Shown: in pieces, positions 1 to 11,711 of the stretch | Layout of the letters: every line of letters begins with the position of its first letter | Numbering within the stretch: position 1 is the stretch's first letter | Origin: Clusia tigrina | Taxonomy: Eukaryota > Arthropoda > Insecta > Diptera > Clusiidae | DNA: 64,000 nt | Assembly (NCBI GenBank): GCA_920105625.2 | Contig: OV050030.1 | Span: 102,083,698-102,147,697 of the forward strand | Reading direction: 5' to 3' | The notes under the pieces: generated by a model | Told to the model about the DNA's origin: nothing | The model's database searches: none | Seen by the model: the letters and a program-made list of their open reading frames with translations, nothing else | Position numbers and translations under genes: made by a program

Positions 1-204
1 GCACAGCCTTCAAGTATTTCTTACGCAAATATTCTCAAAGGCACCCCACCAGTAAACCCTAAAAATGATGAGAGTACTCTTGAAAATACTTTACAAGAGT
101 TCATCGCAAATATGACGCAATTTATGTACTCAATGCAAAGTATGATGCAAGACATGATACGTAATCAGATCATGCTTTTGCAATCCCTATTAACAAAACC
201 ATGA
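1..204 (+). CDS. jockey-like LINE ORF1 (gag-like), C-terminal end
   Basis: Frame 1 is open from the window edge to a TGA at 202-204. It reads through a SYANILKG motif and then a Met/Gln-rich tail ending LLQSLLTKP. A SYAN(V/I)LKG box followed by a short hydrophobic tail is what I know from jockey-group ORF1 (nucleic-acid-binding gag-like) C-termini. The stop codon overlaps the ATG of the following ORF2 (ATGA at 201-204), which supports both calls and the ORF2 start. The protein is cut by the window edge, so the zinc-knuckle part is not visible. The identification rests on the short motif and on position next to the endonuclease-RT ORF. Confidence 0.6.
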   Translation, partial: AQPSSISYANILKGTPPVNPKNDESTLENTLQEFIANMTQFMYSMQSMMQDMIRNQIMLLQSLLTKP

Positions 205-2912
205 ACGCACTGGAAATCTGTCATTGGAATGCAAATGGCATAAGTCAGCACAAAAATGAGCTCAAACTATTTCTCAACGATAACTCAATAGATTTGATGC
301 TAATTTCTGAAACTCACCTTACTCAGAAAAACTGTTTCCAGATAGCGGGATACAAAGTTTATGACACCAAACACCCCGGTGGCAAAGCACGTGGTGGTAC
401 AGCTATTCTGATCAAGAATAGAATAAAGCATTTCCCAATGCAAGGATACTGTACCGATTATCTACAAGCGACGACTATTCAGCTCGAAGAATACGTCAAA
501 GGCTTGACAGTATCATCCATATATTGCCCACCCAGGTTTAATATAGATGAGCAGCAGTACAAACAATTCTTTAGTACTCTCGATGCTAAGTTCATTGCTG
601 CTGGAGACTTTAATGCAAAGCATACTCATTGGGGCTCACGTTTAGTAACTCCCAAAGGCAGAAAACTCTTCTCTGCGATAAATGCTCTTGGTCTTAATGT
701 CTTGTCCAATGGTAAGCCTACATACTGGCCATCCGACAAACAGAAGATTCCAGATCTTATTGACTTCGCCATCACTAGAGGTATAAATAATGTACACTCT
801 CTTGTGCATTCCTCTCTGGAGCTGTCCTCTGATCACACTCCTACAATCATAACTATCTTTTCTGAAAACTCCTATCAGAAAAACGTGAGTGGTAGTTTCG
901 ACTACAAGAATACAGACTGGCTTAAATATAAGATGTTCATAAGTTCACATCTTGAAATAAAGACTTCCCTAAAGTCTGAACAGGAAATAAACTCCGCTAT
1001 TTTCCATTTCACTCAATTGCTATCCCAAACAGTAAAAATTGCTACACCACGTTCTAAAGCTCAAACCCGACAAGAGTGTACTCCCCAAGACATTCTGAAG
1101 CTCCTCTCCGAAAAAAGATCTCTTAGGAGAGAATGGCAATCACCTTCTCTGAAGAAGAAACTGAATGAATGTACTAAAAAACTGCATCACCTTCTAAAAG
1201 AAAAGGAAATCTCCGAGTTACACGAGTTTGTAGAGACCCTCTGTCCTACAGAAGCCTCAACCTATTCTCTATGGCGAACGGTCAAAAACTCGAAAAAACC
1301 AATTCAAATGGAGTCACCAATACGCCTTCCCAACGGCAACTGGGCAAGAAGTGATGCAGAAAAGGGAATAGCATTCGCAAATCATTTGGAGCAAGTTTTC
1401 ACCCCTAATCTTGCTAGTTCCGTCCGTTCTCTAACGGCGGTTGATGCTATCCCTAGCGTCAATGGTATCTCGATTGCCAAAAAGGAGCTGAAAAACGCTA
1501 TCAAAGAACTCAATGCCAAAAAATCTCCAGGGCGTGATCTGATTACGGGCCAAATGATAAAAGAGCTCCCAGCAATAGCCACAATGCATCTCTTGCATGT
1601 ATGAAATGCTATAATACGCACTGGATTCTTTCCTTACTCATGGAAAATTTCTCAAATTATCATGATTCCCAAAGCTGGAAAGGACCCAACAAGCGTCTCT
1701 TCCTACAGACCAATCAGTCTGCTATCAATTTTTTCAAAACTCTTTGAAAGTTTGTTAATAAAGCGTATTAAAGACGTTGTCAAACAGTCTAATGTTATAC
1801 CAAACCACCAGTTTGGGTTTAGAGAAAAACACAGTACTATCGAGCAAGTTCATCGCATTGTAAACACTATACAAGAAACGTTCGAAAAGAAGCAATACTG
1901 TTCCGCAGTTTTTCTCGACATCACTCAGGCATTTGATAAGGTCTGGCACGAAGGAATCTTGCACAAACTGAAATGTATGTTACCTCTTAACATCTACACA
2001 TTGCTCGAAAGCTATCTCTCAGGTAGACGCTTTGTGGTGAAACAAAAAAGCTTCATCTCAGATGAATACCCTATACAAGCTGGAGTACCGCAAGGCAGCG
2101 TATTAGGCCCCCTGCTCTATACGTTGTTCACTGCAGATATGCCAACAAACGGCAAGACTATCACCTATACTTTTGCCGATGACACAGCCATATTGTGTAC
2201 TCACACAAATCCGAAAGAGGCGTCAAAACTTCTCCAAGTACACGTCAACATGCTTCAGGAATGGCTTGACCACTGGAGAATCAAAGTCAATGAGTCGAAA
2301 TGCGTTCATGTCACATTCACTCTATGCAGGAGTACTTGCCCCCCTGTGCAAATTAATACCAAGCCGATCCCTCAGGCGACAGAAACTAAATATCTACGAA
2401 TGCATTTAGATCGTAGACTTACTTGGGCAAAGCATCTAAGTGCAAAAATTACTCAAATTTAACTCAAAATAAATGAGCTAAACTGGCTTTTGAACAGGCA
2501 GTCCAAGCTCAAACTGGACTTTAAAGTTCTACTCTATAAAGTAATTGTCAAGCCCATATGGACCTACGGTATCCAACTCTGGGGTACTGCTTCACCCTCA
2601 AATGTCGAAAAGTTGCAAAAAGCCCAATCGAAAATTCTTCGAATGATTACCAATGCTCCTTGGTACATCAAAAACGTTAACATCCACAGAGATTTACATA
2701 TCCCGTATGTAACTAAAGAAGTTTCCCGACTTGCTGAATCTTACTTAGCAAAGCTAGACCAGCATCCCAATGCATTAGCGAGGCGCCTACAGCATCAAGG
2801 ATACACCCGCCTGAAAAGGATGGACGTGCTGCGCTTAGCAACAAATTCGATTTTTAGCTTATTCATTACGCTATTATTTAAGTATTGCGCTACTTCTTTT
2901 CATATACCATAA
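201..2912 (+). pseudogene. jockey-like LINE ORF2: endonuclease plus reverse transcriptase, two in-frame stops
   Basis: One reading frame runs the whole length (about 903 codons) and is interrupted only by TGA at 1602-1604 and TAA at 2460-2462; there is no frameshift. The N-terminal third is an APE-type endonuclease: ICHWNANGI at the start, SETHL near residue 35, GDFNAKHTHWGS near residue 135 and LSSDHTP near residue 210. The RT follows, with IPKAGKDPT, SSYRPISLL, FLDITQAFDKVWH (motif A Asp), GVPQGSVLGPLLYTLF and YTFADDTAIL (the catalytic DD pair). The C-terminal region has the WTYGIQLWG block common in jockey elements. The function would be target-primed reverse transcription of its own RNA. 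With only two nonsense changes it is a relatively young dead copy. The last residues after LKRMDVL look extended past the usual end. Confidence 0.85.
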
Positions 2913-3053
2913 CTCCTCAAAGCACTGGAACTGGGAGGTTGGTAATGATTAATATGAATTTAAAAGTGAAATGTTAAATATACTATGAAGACTTATTGTT
3001 AGTTCTAAGATATTTTTTTAGGAGATTCAATAAAATATATATATAATAATAAA

Positions 3054-4180
3054 AAAAATCATTTATACTACATTCCGACTTGGCCACACACGGCTGACAC
3101 ACCAACATCTTTTCAACAATACCAGTCTTCCTCCATGTACATTTTGAAACTCGGAATATCTCACAACTCCGCACATTCTTTATAACTGTCAAGCAATCAG
3201 TCAAATCCGCCGAGAATTGGGAAACCCTAATCTCAAAGAAATTTTGCAAAACATAAATCAAGCCAATATCAAACTTTTCATAAACTTTATTTGCAAATTA
3301 AACCTATACTTTGACATATAACACCACAAACAAATGTATTTGTATAACATTGTTACCTACTAAGCTTAAGGCCTTAGACGCTATAGCTGCATTAAGATAA
3401 CTTGTAATAAATTTACAATTTATTAAATTAAAAAAAAAAAATAACTGTTTGATTATCAATGAAAATAACATCACGACTTGTGCCAATTTTTTTTTTGTTA
3501 CTTGGTTGACCCAAAGAACATAAACGTAATAAGAAGTTTCAGCGCCGGCAGAAAACAATATTTGCATTTCTATTTCATGTCACAAGTTAAGTCGGCGACC
3601 AAACTACAAATCATGATATGGGACAAACAATACAATTTTGAAGTTTTTGTTTTGAATTGTACACACAAGGGCATCCACATATACATATGTATGTTTGTAT
3701 GCTTATAAGAGAAATAAAAATAAATAAAACAAAACAAAGAAGATGGATTCTAATTACGCATGTACCTACATTTATACATACATTCATGTATGTAAGTGGG
3801 GATTTCTTTTTATTTGTTTATTTTCTGAAATGCAGCAATGAAGTGAATGAATTCTTGAATTTTCTGTTAACTTTTTGGCGCAATTACTTTTCTATTATTC
3901 CTATTTAAAAGGTAGATTTCATTAGTTTATTAACTGGCTTGACAATTGTATTTTGTGCAATTGTGGAAATTTAAAAGTGCTTTTTATTTTAATATACATA
4001 CATGCATACGTATATACATAGATAATTACTAATTTAATTTAGCTTGATTTGTTGAATTTTTTAACAATAAATATAGTGTTTTTATATTCTTTACGAAAGA
4101 AAATTGAAAAAGGTAAACAAAGTTTGCGACGTTGAGCGATTTTTCAAGTACAAGAAGGAGGCAGGTATGGAAATAAGTCT
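3054..4180. other. AT-rich intergenic stretch, no gene recognised
   Basis: Short open frames here are low-complexity and match nothing I recognise. The stretch contains clustered ACATATGTATG / TACATACATTCATGTATGTA motifs around 3670-3800 and 4000-4020, which are common in dipteran noncoding DNA. A moderately GC-richer piece at 3060-3290 has no convincing coding signature. Confidence 0.5.
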
Positions 4181-5257
4181 ACAGATCTTCTTCTTAGTTG
4201 GCGAACAACCCTAGTGGGTCAATGCCGCAGAATTAGCTAACGCTGACGCCAGTTGGAAATGCCGCGTCCAGACAGGTCCTCTTGAACTTGGTATTTCCTT
4301 CTCAGTGGCGGCCTTCCCCTTCTGCGTCGCCCTACTTGGGACATCGAATCGAAGACTTTCCTAGTTGGAGCAGTTTCATCCATCCGCACGACATGACCTA
4401 TCCAGCGTAGCCGCTGGGTTTTGATTCCCTCGAGTATGTCAATATCGGCGTATAGGTCCTACAACTCATCGTTCCATCGAAACTGATACCCGCCGCGAAC
4501 GCATATAGGTCCAAAGATTTCACGCAGAATTTTTCTTTCAAACGCGCCTAACGCCTGCTCGTCACAGTTTGTTATCGTCCAGCCTCTGCTCCAAACAACA
4601 GGACGGGAATGATGAGAGACTTATACAGAGTTAGCTTTGTTGGTCGAGAAAAGGCTTAACTCTTTCGCTGGCTTTAGCACCTGTTAGCTCCGTTTAATTT
4701 CCAAACTGATGTTGTTGGTGGTGTTGATGCTGGTTCCTACATAGACAAAATCCTTTACAACTTCAAAAATGCAGACGCCAATAGTGACGTGATGTGCAAG
4801 ACGATGGGACTCCTTATATGCTGCTAGCATGTATTTCGTCTTACCCTCGTTCACTTTTAGACCCACTCGCTTTGGTCCTCTTTCCAGCCCGGTATACGCT
4901 GCAATCGCCGCTCCAGCGTTATGGCCAATGATGTCAATAGCATTAGCATACGCCAAAAGCATGACACTCTTGTTAAAGATAGTACCAGTGTGATTCAATT
5001 CGGCTGCGCGGATGATTTTTTCCAGCATTGGGTTGAAGAAGTCGCACGACAGGACGTCACCCTGCCTGAAGTTTCGCTTCGTGTCAAAAGTGTCGGAGAG
5101 CTCTTTTCCAATTTTCTCTGAGCTGCAAGTTGCATTTAGCGTCATCCTGCCTAACCTGATTAGCTTTGCAGGGATCATTCAGACATAGCGGTGTATAGTT
5201 GGTTCCTTATCGTTCTACCAAAAGCGGCCTTGAAATCGACAAAAATGTGGTCTAGCC
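4180..5257 (-). pseudogene. RTE-like LINE reverse transcriptase fragment (block copy 1)
   Basis: Read on the minus strand, the fragment starts near 5257 with DFKAAF-like residues and continues with AKLIRLGRMTLNAT, FRQGDVLSCDFFN (normally GDALSCDLFN), a decayed AYANAIDIIG in place of the YADDIDIIG active site, VNEGKTKYM and DFVYVGTSIN. Further down (4386-4560) come ERKILREIFGP and the GHVVR-type tail. The main readable stretch is 4684-5178. This motif order is that of RTE-clade RT C-terminal halves. The loss of the second Asp in the active site shows that it is dead. It is directly joined to a P-like fragment at 5290-5789, and the pair recurs at 10800-11711 and 42880-43795. Confidence 0.75.
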
Positions 5258-5789
5258 TTAAACAGCATTGGGACCCAATACTCATCGAGGGTTAGAAAAG
5301 AAATGTTCAACCATATACTTAATGTTCTCCTTTCCTGCAAATAAATCACTGTACAGATTTAACATTGCATGTATTGTTAATTTGAAGCCATCAATACAAT
5401 GTGTCTGCTAGCCCTGTTTGTAGTTAATCAATCGGCATCGTTTTTCTACGGAATTCCTGTACATGGGTTTTTTGTGAACATTTTTAGCTGTACACAGTTT
5501 GCAATCAAGATCGTCGAATAAATCGTTCAAATTTCTGTGTCGGCCTTACACAATCTTTTACACATTACACAAACGAGGTTTGACGATATCATCATATCAA
5601 TTCAGTGCGATACAGAATTGCTTAAAATTTGAGTGCCTCGATAAACACAAGGTTTCTCAAAACTTGTTGGATACACATGGCAGCAAGTTAATTGGGAGCA
5701 CATTTTCAAGTGCACACTCGCATTGCCCACCTCAGAAAAGCGACGAATCACATTAAAACTCGCTTTGTCATCCGTTGTGGTGATGTGAC
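4386..5789. repeat. composite RTE/P-like block, copy 1 of 3
   Basis: 4386-5789 aligns by eye along its length with 10800-11711 (direct) and with 42880-43795 (inverted). The other two copies lack 495 bp present here between two CGTCAC hexamers (4560-4565 and 5055-5060). Homology stops abruptly at both ends: on the low side the RTE fragment continues only in this copy, and on the high side the P-like fragment continues only in the other copies. The block therefore moved as a unit, not as two independent elements. Confidence 0.8.
5290..5789 (-). pseudogene. P-element-like transposase fragment (block copy 1)
   Basis: On the minus strand this reads DDKASFNVIRRF, then a Lys-rich segment with CSQLTCSHVYP, KLCVYRGTQILSNSVSH, NDLFDDLDCKLCTAKNVHK and DGFKLTIHAMLNLYSDLF. 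The order (K-M-C-x-L-T-x-x-H-V-x-P, then a hydrophobic Q-x-x-S-x-S-V block, then a fixed D-F-x-N/D-L-D block) matches the middle of P-element / THAP9-type transposases as I know the family. This copy stops at 5789, where sequence of an LTR element begins, whereas the homologous copies at 11180-12010 and 42580-43405 continue further toward the N-terminus. It has stops and frameshifts and is not functional. Confidence 0.5.
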
Positions 5790-7110
5790 TACGTTCATTC
5801 TGAAACTTACGTCTTTGGACTTGCTGTGGTTCACCCTAACTGAGCCTATGCACCCCCCAAATGCACCGTTAAGAGTCTCCACACTCGTTTCATCAGTTGC
5901 CAGTCCTTTTAGTAGATTTAACGAGGCTTGTGTCCGTCCCTGAGTCTACCAAAAGCAATAGATTTCCACTAGCTACCTCCTTGCAACGTATCTCGTTGAA
6001 CGCATCGGCTGTTCTCTTAACCACGAAATAACGCGTTCTTGTTCCTAAAATGGATGCGTATTTAGTCCCTAAGCCTATGATACTCTCCCACCAAGAGTTG
6101 TAGAGTTCTTCCTTATATATACCTATATACCTTACGTGCTAGCCTACCTATCTTTTCCTTGTACTCACTATCGTTGCTACTTTCGGCATACTATTTGCTT
6201 TTTCCTTTTTGGCTTTCCAGTCTATTGACCTCGACTGTGCCGCTGGAAGTTTCATTGGTCCCTTTGTTGGGACTGTTTTTGCCTGCATTCTGCTGGCCGA
6301 TGTCGCATTCGTCTAAATGAGAATCATTTCAACCCCTATATGGTGCTGTTCATCCTCGCTTCAGTTCTTGAATTCAAATTTGGTCGCTGCTGATTACTCC
6401 CAGTATTGAAGGGATTCCTTCCTTGGCTAATTCGATCAGTGGAAATAACTCTTGGTCTGTTGAAATCATTCCCACCTTCTTTCCTGGGCTGATCCAGGCG
6501 CCACGTCACGGAGTGTCTTCTATTCTGATCCCATTCTGTGCCCTCTAGGCACTGTAGACTTGCTTAATGACCATATGCTTGCCATTTCATACATTAGGGC
6601 GTGTTTTTGGATACAAAGTACTCATCCCTTGCATAACCTAGCTTACGGCAGAACGAACATGTGGGTGTCATCTGTACAAACCCCCAGTACGGATTTCTCT
6701 GATTCGCTGCTTTGTTTCTCCGACAACAACACCGGGATCAAACGCTCCTATGTATATGTTTGGGATGGAATTGCTTTTTTCTCTATCCACGACAGCGGCA
6801 GTGAGCATGTCCTGTCTGTTTTTTCATCTGGCCTGATGCTCCTCCTCGCAAGTTCACAACCCTGAATGAACCTATAGACTTCTGACCGTTCGTCTTCTGA
6901 CGCAGCACCAGTAAACACGGGTATTAAATAGCCACTGTTTTCGAAATTTCCCCTCTCCCCTTCTTACTATCTCCGAATCTCTGTTTTATTAATTGGGTGT
7001 CGTTTATTCCTGGGGCTAGTTCAACTTCTATTTCCTTCGGTTCTAGAAGGCTTATGACAAAGGATGGAGCAGCAGACTTCTGCTCAAATTCCTGACCTTC
7101 TAATAAATGT
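5790..7110 (-). pseudogene. LTR-retrotransposon gag-protease remnant
   Basis: Reading the minus strand from 7110 downward I see SFVISLLEPKEIEVELAPG (about 7090-7000), then a zinc-knuckle-like CSFCRKLGYARDEYF near 6655-6600 whose last Cys is replaced, then YFVVKRTADAFNEIRCKEV followed by LLLLVDSGTDTSLVKS near 5960-5920. The DSGT box after a gag knuckle is a retropepsin active site. The order gag, knuckle, protease fits a Ty3/gypsy-type element, with the RT lost where it meets the P-like fragment at 5789. The remnant has many stops. A gypsy RT fragment of similar style on the same strand lies at 44864-45535, but I cannot show that they are one family. Confidence 0.5.
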
Positions 7111-8240
7111 TACAACTTTGTTTTGTGATTTTTTGACTTGCCTTGATAATTCCACTTACATTATAACATCAAATAATCTCTTATGAGTACCCCGAAATCA
7201 TTGAGTACCCAGATATAAATTTATAAAATTTTTCATTTCCATCATTCTTAACTTACCGAATTATTCTCAACATCGACTTCAATGTATACCAACTGACGTC
7301 CGCCTCACGATAAACCCCATAAACTCATCATAAGCACGTAATTTTTACTTTAGTAAAATTATTTTTCATTTGAACCGCTTTCGTTTTCTTGTGTCCGCTT
7401 ATATTATTTTTCATTAACCTAGCTTCACTTGATGTCAATAAGGTTGATTTTCTAAACTAAATCGCGTACCAGTATACCAATAAGTTTTTAGTTCTATTAC
7501 TTAATAAAACAAACATTACTCAACATAGAAAGACAAATGTGCCGTAAATGCCGTAGAGGAAATTACTCAAATTACGTAAGTATAAAAATTATACTTAACT
7601 AATTGCATAACTTCTGAACGTGAATACAGAATATTTATACCAATAAATATTTACGTTTATTTTGTTACTTCGTTTCTATGAACCCATTTTGAATAAGGTG
7701 ATGATTTCACGAAATTATTCTTTATATTTTCTCCACATTAAATAAAGTTTTCAAACACAAAGGATGATTAGAGCATTACTAATACGCCTCCTTTTTCAGG
7801 ATAATTTCCAATTTCTTTACTTTGCATTTCCGTGCAAAATATTTTTGCACAAATCGTAGTTGTAGAACTACACAAACTTTGATGGAAAAATCTGTGATGC
7901 ACCTCTTGAAGTATTCTTGCCTAATACCCTAAGCAAACTCTGTTAAATATTTAAATCAGTGCTAAAACAAAATAAACGTCCCACACACACACTCCCCCAC
8001 CAAAAAAATCCTCACAGCTAAGACGACATAAATAGTCAGTCCGATCATACTGATGGAATATGTTTGCCGATACAAAGCTCCGTGCAACAGCGCAATCGGG
8101 CCTGTTTGTTGCAACTTCTTTGACCAGCGCTACGGAGCCTTCAGGGTGGCAGAAGTATCTACTTATATTACGCTACAATAAAATAAATACTTACAAATTG
8201 CCCTTTGCTCCCTTTATTGTTCCTCTGTTCGATGTTCGCG
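7111..8240. other. AT-rich stretch without a recognised gene
   Basis: Low-complexity AT-rich sequence; a C/A-rich CCCACACACACACTCCCCCACC tract lies at 7979-8001. 8060-8251 has a short open frame of no recognised family. This may be the leader or LTR of one of the neighbouring decayed LTR elements, but I could not define paired ends. Confidence 0.4.
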
Positions 8241-8480
8241 CCTTGTTGTGATGATGTCTTTTCTCCTAATCCTGGGTTTCGTCCGCGAAGATTCCTATAT
8301 GCTTTCTAGAGTTTCTTTATTCGTTAAACATCTGCTGATATACTATTTACACTCATATTATCATTTCTTAATGTTCTACTTTATTATTTCTAATTGCCCT
8401 ACATTGTTGTTGTCAAATGCGCGCACCTAAAAGCATACAATCGACTTTTACTTAGTGGTAACACATTCATTACATTATAC
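8240..8480 (-). repeat. copia-like LTR remnant containing an RTE-free (empty) site
   Basis: 8300-8430 aligns by eye with 29115-29137 plus 30507-30570 in the right arm (and the mirror in the left arm), but without the RTE LINE found there. The junction here is uninterrupted (GATATACTATTTACACTC at about 8334-8351). On the minus strand it carries AATAAA (CGAATAAAGAAAC, about 8310), as expected for a poly(A) signal in a 3' LTR downstream of the copia pol remnant at 8545-9800. Relative to the other copies it also lacks about 130 bp between ATTGCCCTAC and GTCAAATGCGCG. Confidence 0.45.
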
Positions 8481-8544
8481 CTGCGCCTTAGGGCTATTTA
8501 CGTTTATTATTTTATTAATAATAATATCTAATAGCTACTTGGGT

Positions 8545-9800
8545 TTAGCGGACATTGTGAGATTGACTCAAAACACAGATGCCCAATGCAGTTTGGCCGG
8601 ATTTGGACTGTATCGGCTCAGAATATTTACAGCTTATGTCAGGGCAGGTGATCTGAGCGGCAAGCAATAGACGTCCAACAGCTTGTATGTAAGGCACCTT
8701 AAACAGTTCGGCTCTATCTGCTTCTGTAGATGGTGACATCGCTAGAATTATCTTCTGATTTATATCGATTGGTGTTGATACCGGCTTCTAGTCATCCATG
8801 CCGAATCACTTCAATACTTCAGCAATGTAGTTTTGCAAATCTATATTAGTGATACCATTTTTTCAAAACGCGCGTAATACGAATGCCTAATATGGAACAG
8901 GCTACGCCAATCTTTATCTAAGTTTCTAGAGATTTCACGCTTCAGAGGTTCTTATATATTGATATTATCTTAAAGGATCTAGACATCGACCACAGAAATT
9001 GCTTCGAAAAGCGGTTCTTTTCGTCTATTATTCGGAATTAAGTTTAGCATTTCAAACGCGTCTGGACTGGACATTCCGTAGAGATTTTTAAGGGCACATG
9101 CTCTTCCAGTCTCATCGTTAAATCCCTCTGGTAGAACCATGAATTTGTCCTCTTGGAATTCGCCAGTTAAAAACGGTAACAGCATCAAGTTGGTGAATCA
9201 ATAAATCATATTTTTTTAAAGAAGCCAGCAAAAAACGGATGGAGTTGTATGACATAGCCGGTGCGAATTGGTCGTGATAGTCTATTCCCTCCTGTGGGCT
9301 GAAGCCTTTTACAACCAACCGTGCTTTTCGACGAACCAAACCACAATTTGCATTAAACTTAGTTTTGAAAACCCATTACGAATTAATAGGTTTCTTCCCA
9401 GGCGGGAGTTGCATCAAGAAACAAGTTTCGTTTGCAGCCAATGATTTATTTTTTCCTCTAATAGCCTTCTTCCACCGCTTGCTTTAGTGCTGAAGTTTCT
9501 TTGACCGTTGTTGGGTCTTCTGAGATGAAATGCATTGTGCAAAAGTTATAATTCGGTTTAGACATACTATTATCAAGCTTCATGTTCATCATACTATTAT
9601 CAAGCTTCACATCATCAAATACATCAGAATCAATGATTTCACTTCTTAATTCGTCATTGGTTTTAAAGTAGTCAATTGGCAATTCGATATTTTGTACAAG
9701 TTCCGGTGATATACTGCGCTCAATTTCAACTATGGTATTTGCAAGACGATTAATAATGTTTACTTCATTATAAGTACCTGTTGTGATTTCCAGTAGACTT
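8545..9800 (-). pseudogene. pol: Ty1/copia-like pol remnant
   Basis: Read on the minus strand in order: ERSISPELVQNIELP near 9700, SEDPTTVKE near 9510, KARLVVKGFSPQEGIDYHDQ followed by FAP near 9310-9250, HQLDAVT near 9200, EDKFMVLPEGF near 9140 and MSPSTEADRAELFKVPY with LLLAAQITCPDIS near 8739-8620. These are the conserved blocks of the copia RT and the connection to RNase H, in the canonical order but spread over three frames. The YVDD active site is not recognisable. RNase H is absent and the LTR-like remnant follows. A 33-bp tandem duplication lies near 9560-9612. Confidence 0.75.
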
Positions 9801-9844
9801 TTGTGGTATATATTTAATAAAAAATTACTAACAATAAACTAAAC

Positions 9845-10810
9845 TGCTTTTAAGCCTGGAAGAGGAAAACTAGATGCACTGCGCACTCTAGAGGAACATA
9901 TTTGTAACTGCATCTGAACAAAAATCCACCCTTCGATAATTGCAATGGACATGGAAAAAGCCTTTGACAGAGTCGGTATCCACTCTATCATAGAGCAGCT
10001 TATGGCATGGCGAGTTGGACCCAGGATACTAAACTACATTAAAAATTGTTTAACAAACCGAAAAATACGGGTCAAGGTGAATCAGACGGTGTCGGAACTC
10101 TGGCCACTCGACAACGGCATACCCTAAGGCTCGCCGTTGTCTGTAACCCTATTTCTGATACCTTTTGATAAACTTAGCCGGATTATAAATGAACATAAAT
10201 TCTTTAAACACATAATATACGCAGATGATTTATACATATTTTCTAAAGTTCAAAACACAACCGATTTTAAAACACACTTGCAAACACTTTTCCACAAAAT
10301 TCTTGCTTGGTGTCAAATTAGTGGCACAAAAATATCAAAAGAAAAATCCAAACATCTCCGCATTTGTAAAAAACGTAACTGCGATAGCCTAAATATCTAT
10401 CTAGATATGCACAAACTAACAGATGTAAAAAAATTAAAAATATTAGGCTTAGTCTTTAGTAGTAACTATCTTTGGAATGAACACATTAAATACTTAACGA
10501 AGGCATTAAATGATAGAATCAACATTGTAAAATGATTAAGCCACATGAAATTGGAGAGTAATACTAACTCACTTATAAATATCGTCAAATCAACTATTCT
10601 ATATAAAATAGATTACGTGCTTCAAATTTACGGCAATACATCAAAAAATACTGTAAACAAACTGTCATCAATATACCACTCCGCTGCCAGATTGGCACAT
10701 GCAGCCTTCCGCACAACCCCTATAACTAACATCCTTACAGAAGCCGGGATGCCGACCGTCGTCAAACTTACCAACGCAAATGGATCAATATTAAATAAAG
10801 CACGACATGA
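9845..10810 (+). pseudogene. I-element-like LINE reverse transcriptase fragment
   Basis: From about 9845 the sequence reads FKPGRGKLDAL, stop, MDMEKAFDRVGIHSIIEQL (motif A), ILNYIKNCLTNRKIRV, LDNGIP-stop-GSPLSV (motif B with TAA at 10125-10127), IIYADDLYIF (active site YADD), KEKSKHLRICKKRNC and LKILGLVFSSNYLWNEHI, then the C-terminal YKIDYVLQIYG block to about 10800. The wording of these blocks is that of I-clade LINEs. There are three stops in otherwise continuous frames. At 10800 it is cut by the RTE/P-like block. The outer end of the giant inverted repeat falls inside this element, at 10440, and the reading continues undisturbed across that point. Confidence 0.75.
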
Positions 10811-11175
10811 CCTATCCAGCGTTGCCGCTGGGTTTTGATTTCCTCGACTATGTCAATATCGGCGTATAGTTCCTACAACTCATCGTTCCATCGAATCTCA
10901 TACCCGCCGCGAACGCATATAGGTCCAAAGATTTCACGTAGAATTTTTCTTTCAAACGCGCCTAACGCCTGCTCGTCACCCTGCCTGAAGCCTCCCTTCG
11001 TGTCAAAAGTGTCGGAGAGCTCTTTCCAATTTTCTCTGAGCTGCAGGTTGCATTTAGCGTCATCCTGCCTAACCTGATTAGCTTTGCAGGGATCATTCCG
11101 ACATAGCGGTGTATACTTGGTTCCGTATCGTTCTACCAAAAGAGGCCTTGAAATCGGCAAAAATATGGTCTAGCC
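10800..11175 (-). pseudogene. RTE-like LINE fragment with internal deletion (left arm)
   Basis: The minus-strand frame joins FRQGDE directly to QALGAFERKILREIFGP, because the 495 bp between the two CGTCAC hexamers of the longer copy at 4560-5060 are missing. The upstream part carries the NDPCKANQVRQDDAKCNLQ region. The YADD region is wholly deleted. The fragment is joined to the I-like LINE at 10800 through a shared ACGACATGACCTATCCAGCG-like end and is followed by the P-like fragment. Confidence 0.75.
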
Positions 11176-11711
11176 TTAAACAGCATTGGGACCCAATACT
11201 CATTGAGGGTTAGAAAAGAAATGTTCAACCATATACTTAATGTTCTCCTTTCCTCCAAATAAATCACTGTACAGATTTAACATTGCATGTATTGTTAATT
11301 TGAAGCCATCAATACAATGTGTCTGCTAGCCCTGTTTGTGGTTAATCAATCGGCATCGTTTTTCTACGGAATTCCTGTACATGGGTTTTTTGTGAACATT
11401 TTTAGCTGTACACAGTTTGCAGTCAAGATCGTCGAATAAATCGTTCAAATTTCTGTGTCGGCCTTGCACAATCTTTTACACATTATTATTACAAACGAGG
11501 ATTGATGATATCATCATATCAATTACGTGCGATACAATATTGCTTAAAATTTGAGTGCCTCGATAAACACAAAGTTTCCCAAAACTTGTTGGATACACAT
11601 GACTGCAAGTTAATTGGGAGCACATTTTGAAGTGTATACTCGCATTGCCCACCTTATAAAAGCGACGAATCACATTAAAACTCGCTTTGTCATCCGGTGT
11701 TGTGATGTGAC
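10800..11711. repeat. composite RTE/P-like block, copy 2 of 3
   Basis: Direct copy of 4386-5789 with the 495-bp deletion. It ends at GATGTGAC (11704-11711), where copy 1 turns into LTR-element sequence. Copy 3 is the mirror in the right arm. Confidence 0.8.

Larger units (their letters stand above)
1..3053 (+). mobile_element. jockey-like non-LTR retrotransposon, copy 1 (5' cut by window edge)
   Basis: The element comprises the ORF1 tail, ORF2 and a short 3' UTR ending in an A-rich run near 3045-3053 (AATAATAAAAAAAA). The start lies outside the window. A related copy lies at 12106-15170 and, inverted, at 39412-42490, but the protein sequences differ clearly, so these are related subfamilies rather than one recent burst. 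The 3' boundary is approximate because no target duplication could be paired without the 5' end. Confidence 0.65.

Noticed and set aside
2983..3908. Open frames of 76-92 codons in the AT-rich stretch as possible host exons
   Set aside because: Low complexity, no recognised motif, no consistent splice structure.
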